A stretch of DNA of 5,621 nt from Rhodospira sp. (GTDB lineage Bacteria > Pseudomonadota > Alphaproteobacteria > Rhodospirillales > Rhodospirillaceae). The DNA lies in the NCBI GenBank assembly GCA_028277295.1, contig JANQGN010000509.1, positions 1 through 5,621 of the forward strand. Reading direction: 5' to 3'. Within the stretch, counting starts at the first letter, position 1, and each line of letters starts with the position of its first letter. Under the pieces are notes generated by a model. It was not told the origin of the DNA. It worked only from the letters and a program-made list of their open reading frames with translations, and searched no databases. Positions 4,233 through 5,621 of the stretch are shown piece after piece. Made by a program: the position numbers and the translations under genes.

Positions 4233-5621
4233 ATGAGCGCGCGCACACGCATGGGGATCGTCGGGCTGGGCGTCATGGGCCGCAACCTGGCGCTCAACAT
4301 GGCCGATCACGGGGTTTCCGTGGTGGTCACCGATCCCTGGCCAGCGGCGCGGGCCCAGTTCGCCACGGCGCTCACCGGGCCGACCGGCGCGCGGATCACG
4401 TTGGCCGAGACGCCGGCCGCCCTGGTCGCCGCGCTGCCCCGGCCCCGGACCATTCTGATCATGGTGAAGGCGGGCGCCCCCGTGGACGCGGTGATCGCCG
4501 ATCTGGCGCCCCTGCTGGAGGCGGGCGACACACTCCTGGACGGGGGCAACACGCACTATCGGGACACCCAGCGGCGCGAGGCCGACCTGCGCGCGCGGGG
4601 CCTGCGCTTCATCGGGCTGGGCGTGTCCGGGGGCGAGGAAGGCGCGCGCCATGGTCCGTCGATGATGGCCGGCGGAGATCCGGACGCCTACGCCGCTTGC
4701 CGCGCGGTGCTGGAGGCCATCGCCGCGCGCTTCGACACCGTGCCGTGTTGCGCGCGGGTGGGCGGCGACGGCGCCGGTCATTTCGTCAAGATGATCCACA
4801 ACGGCATCGAGTACGGCATCATGCAGGCGATCGCCGAGACCTTCGCCATCCTGCGCGATGTGGGCCGCCTGGAACACGCCACCATGGCCGGCGTGTTCCG
4901 CCGCTGGAACAGCGGCGACCTGGCCTCTTATCTGATCGAGATCACCGCCGCCATCCTGGACCGCCGCGACGATCTGGGCGACGGGCCCCTGGTCGAGGCC
5001 ATCCTGGACACCGCCGGCCAGAAGGGAACCGGCCGCTGGAGTTCGGAAGCGGCGCTGGCCCTGGGCATTCCGACGCCATCCATCACCGAGGCCGTGTTCG
5101 CCCGGTCGCTGGCTGCGCTCAAGACCGAGCGCGTGGCCACCGCCGCCGTGCTGGCCGGGCCACCGCCGGCGGCCGACGCCACCGCGTGGGACCCCGAGGG
5201 GCCGGACGTCGAGGCCGCGCGGGAGGCCCTGTTGGGGACCGTGATCTCCACGTTCGCCCAGGGGCTGGCGGTCATTCGCGCTGGCGCGCGCGAACACGGC
5301 TGGGACACCGACCTGACCGTGGTCGCCGCGATCTGGCGCGCGGGCTGCGTGATCCGCGCGGCCCTGCTGGACGACATCGCCTCGGCCTTCCGCGCGCCGG
5401 ACGCCCCCGACAGCCTGTTGCGCGCGCCCGCCTTCGCCCGCCGCCTCGACACCCTGCAAGAGGGCTGGCGCCGCACCGTGGCCCTGGCGGTCCTGCGCGG
5501 GGTGCCGGTGCCGGTGCTGTCCTCCGCCCTGGCCTATGTGGACGGGGCGCGAAGCGAGCGGCTGCCGGCGAACATGATCCAGGCCCAGCGGGACTATTTC
5601 GGCGCCCACACCTATGAACGC
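4233..5621 (+). CDS. gnd: 6-phosphogluconate dehydrogenase (decarboxylating), long form; C-terminal end cut by window
   Basis: The enzyme oxidatively decarboxylates 6-phosphogluconate to ribulose 5-phosphate and CO2 in the cytoplasm. The ATG follows GGAGG (4222-4226) at 6 nt, and 463 codons are open to the window edge. The last residues, QAQRDYFGAHTYER, normally lie about 10-20 residues from the end, so very little is missing. Motifs are GLGVMG (11-16), MVKAG (77-81), GGNTHYRDT (104-112), SGGEEGARHGPSMM (132-145), the catalytic segment GHFVKMIHNGIEYG (182-195) with Lys186 and Glu193, and KGTGRW (264-269). The all-helical C-terminal domain follows from about residue 180. The loop after the second strand reads TDPWP (33-37), with Asp34-Pro35-Trp36 where E. 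coli Gnd has Asn-Arg-Ser, so NAD+ preference is likely. It is transcribed away from the regulator, with an operator on its promoter. This is the long form, not the short form of about 300 residues. Confidence 0.95.
   Translation, partial: MSARTRMGIVGLGVMGRNLALNMADHGVSVVVTDPWPAARAQFATALTGPTGARITLAETPAALVAALPRPRTILIMVKAGAPVDAVIADLAPLLEAGDTLLDGGNTHYRDTQRREADLRARGLRFIGLGVSGGEEGARHGPSMMAGGDPDAYAACRAVLEAIAARFDTVPCCARVGGDGAGHFVKMIHNGIEYGIMQAIAETFAILRDVGRLEHATMAGVFRRWNSGDLASYLIEITAAILDRRDDLGDGPLVEAILDTAGQKGTGRWSSEAALALGIPTPSITEAVFARSLAALKTERVATAAVLAGPPPAADATAWDPEGPDVEAAREALLGTVISTFAQGLAVIRAGAREHGWDTDLTVVAAIWRAGCVIRAALLDDIASAFRAPDAPDSLLRAPAFARRLDTLQEGWRRTVALAVLRGVPVPVLSSALAYVDGARSERLPANMIQAQRDYFGAHTYER

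Noticed and set aside
3897..5609. 570-codon minus-strand frame opposite gnd
   Set aside because: It is a composition-driven shadow of gnd; the start-proximal region and both ends show no domain and it crosses the repeat and operator 3.
4139..5617. Plus-strand frame offset from gnd
   Set aside because: It is Arg/Gly/Pro-rich with no motif, while the neighbouring frame from 4233 encodes an unmistakable 6-phosphogluconate dehydrogenase.

Overview
The window is GC-rich with dense coding in GC-ending codons. Its protein families and its CTCAGGATGAGG/CCTCATCCTGAG intergenic palindromes suggest an alphaproteobacterium, perhaps of the Rhodospirillales. That placement is an inference from style and was not tested by any search. 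No phage, plasmid, CRISPR, rRNA or tRNA signal was seen.

The locus is for catabolism of gluconate, ketogluconates and idonate. From left to right it holds: the first 26 codons of a minus-strand short-chain dehydrogenase, probably gluconate 5-dehydrogenase (1-80); a 374-nt divergent control region (81-454); a plus-strand pair made of a GhrB/2-ketogluconate-reductase-like D-2-hydroxyacid dehydrogenase (455-1402) and an L-idonate 5-dehydrogenase (1429-2463); a short convergent gap with an imperfect inverted repeat (2464-2611); a minus-strand LacI-family regulator of the GntR/IdnR type (2612-3712); a 520-nt divergent control region (3713-4232); and a decarboxylating 6-phosphogluconate dehydrogenase (4233 to the window end, lacking only its last residues).

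The genes fit one pathway. L-idonate is oxidised to 5-ketogluconate (IdnD) and then reduced to gluconate (the SDR). 2-Ketogluconate is probably reduced to gluconate by the 2-hydroxyacid dehydrogenase. A kinase not in this window would make 6-phosphogluconate, which Gnd converts to ribulose 5-phosphate. Three near-identical palindromes with the core TTATCGATA lie at 146-163, 3788-3803 and 4139-4154. They sit next to or on plausible sigma-70 promoters of the SDR, the regulator and gnd, and probably form the local regulon of the LacI protein.

The points most worth a second look are: the Gnd nucleotide-binding loop, which has Asp-Pro-Trp where NADP enzymes have Asn-Arg-Ser/Thr; two copies of a 160-bp palindromic intergenic repeat (about 79% identical without gaps), one in each control region beside an operator; and a 113-bp inverted-repeat unit that covers the regulator's stop codon. 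I did not find a clearly new biological system. This is a recognisable sugar-acid operon with unusual details.
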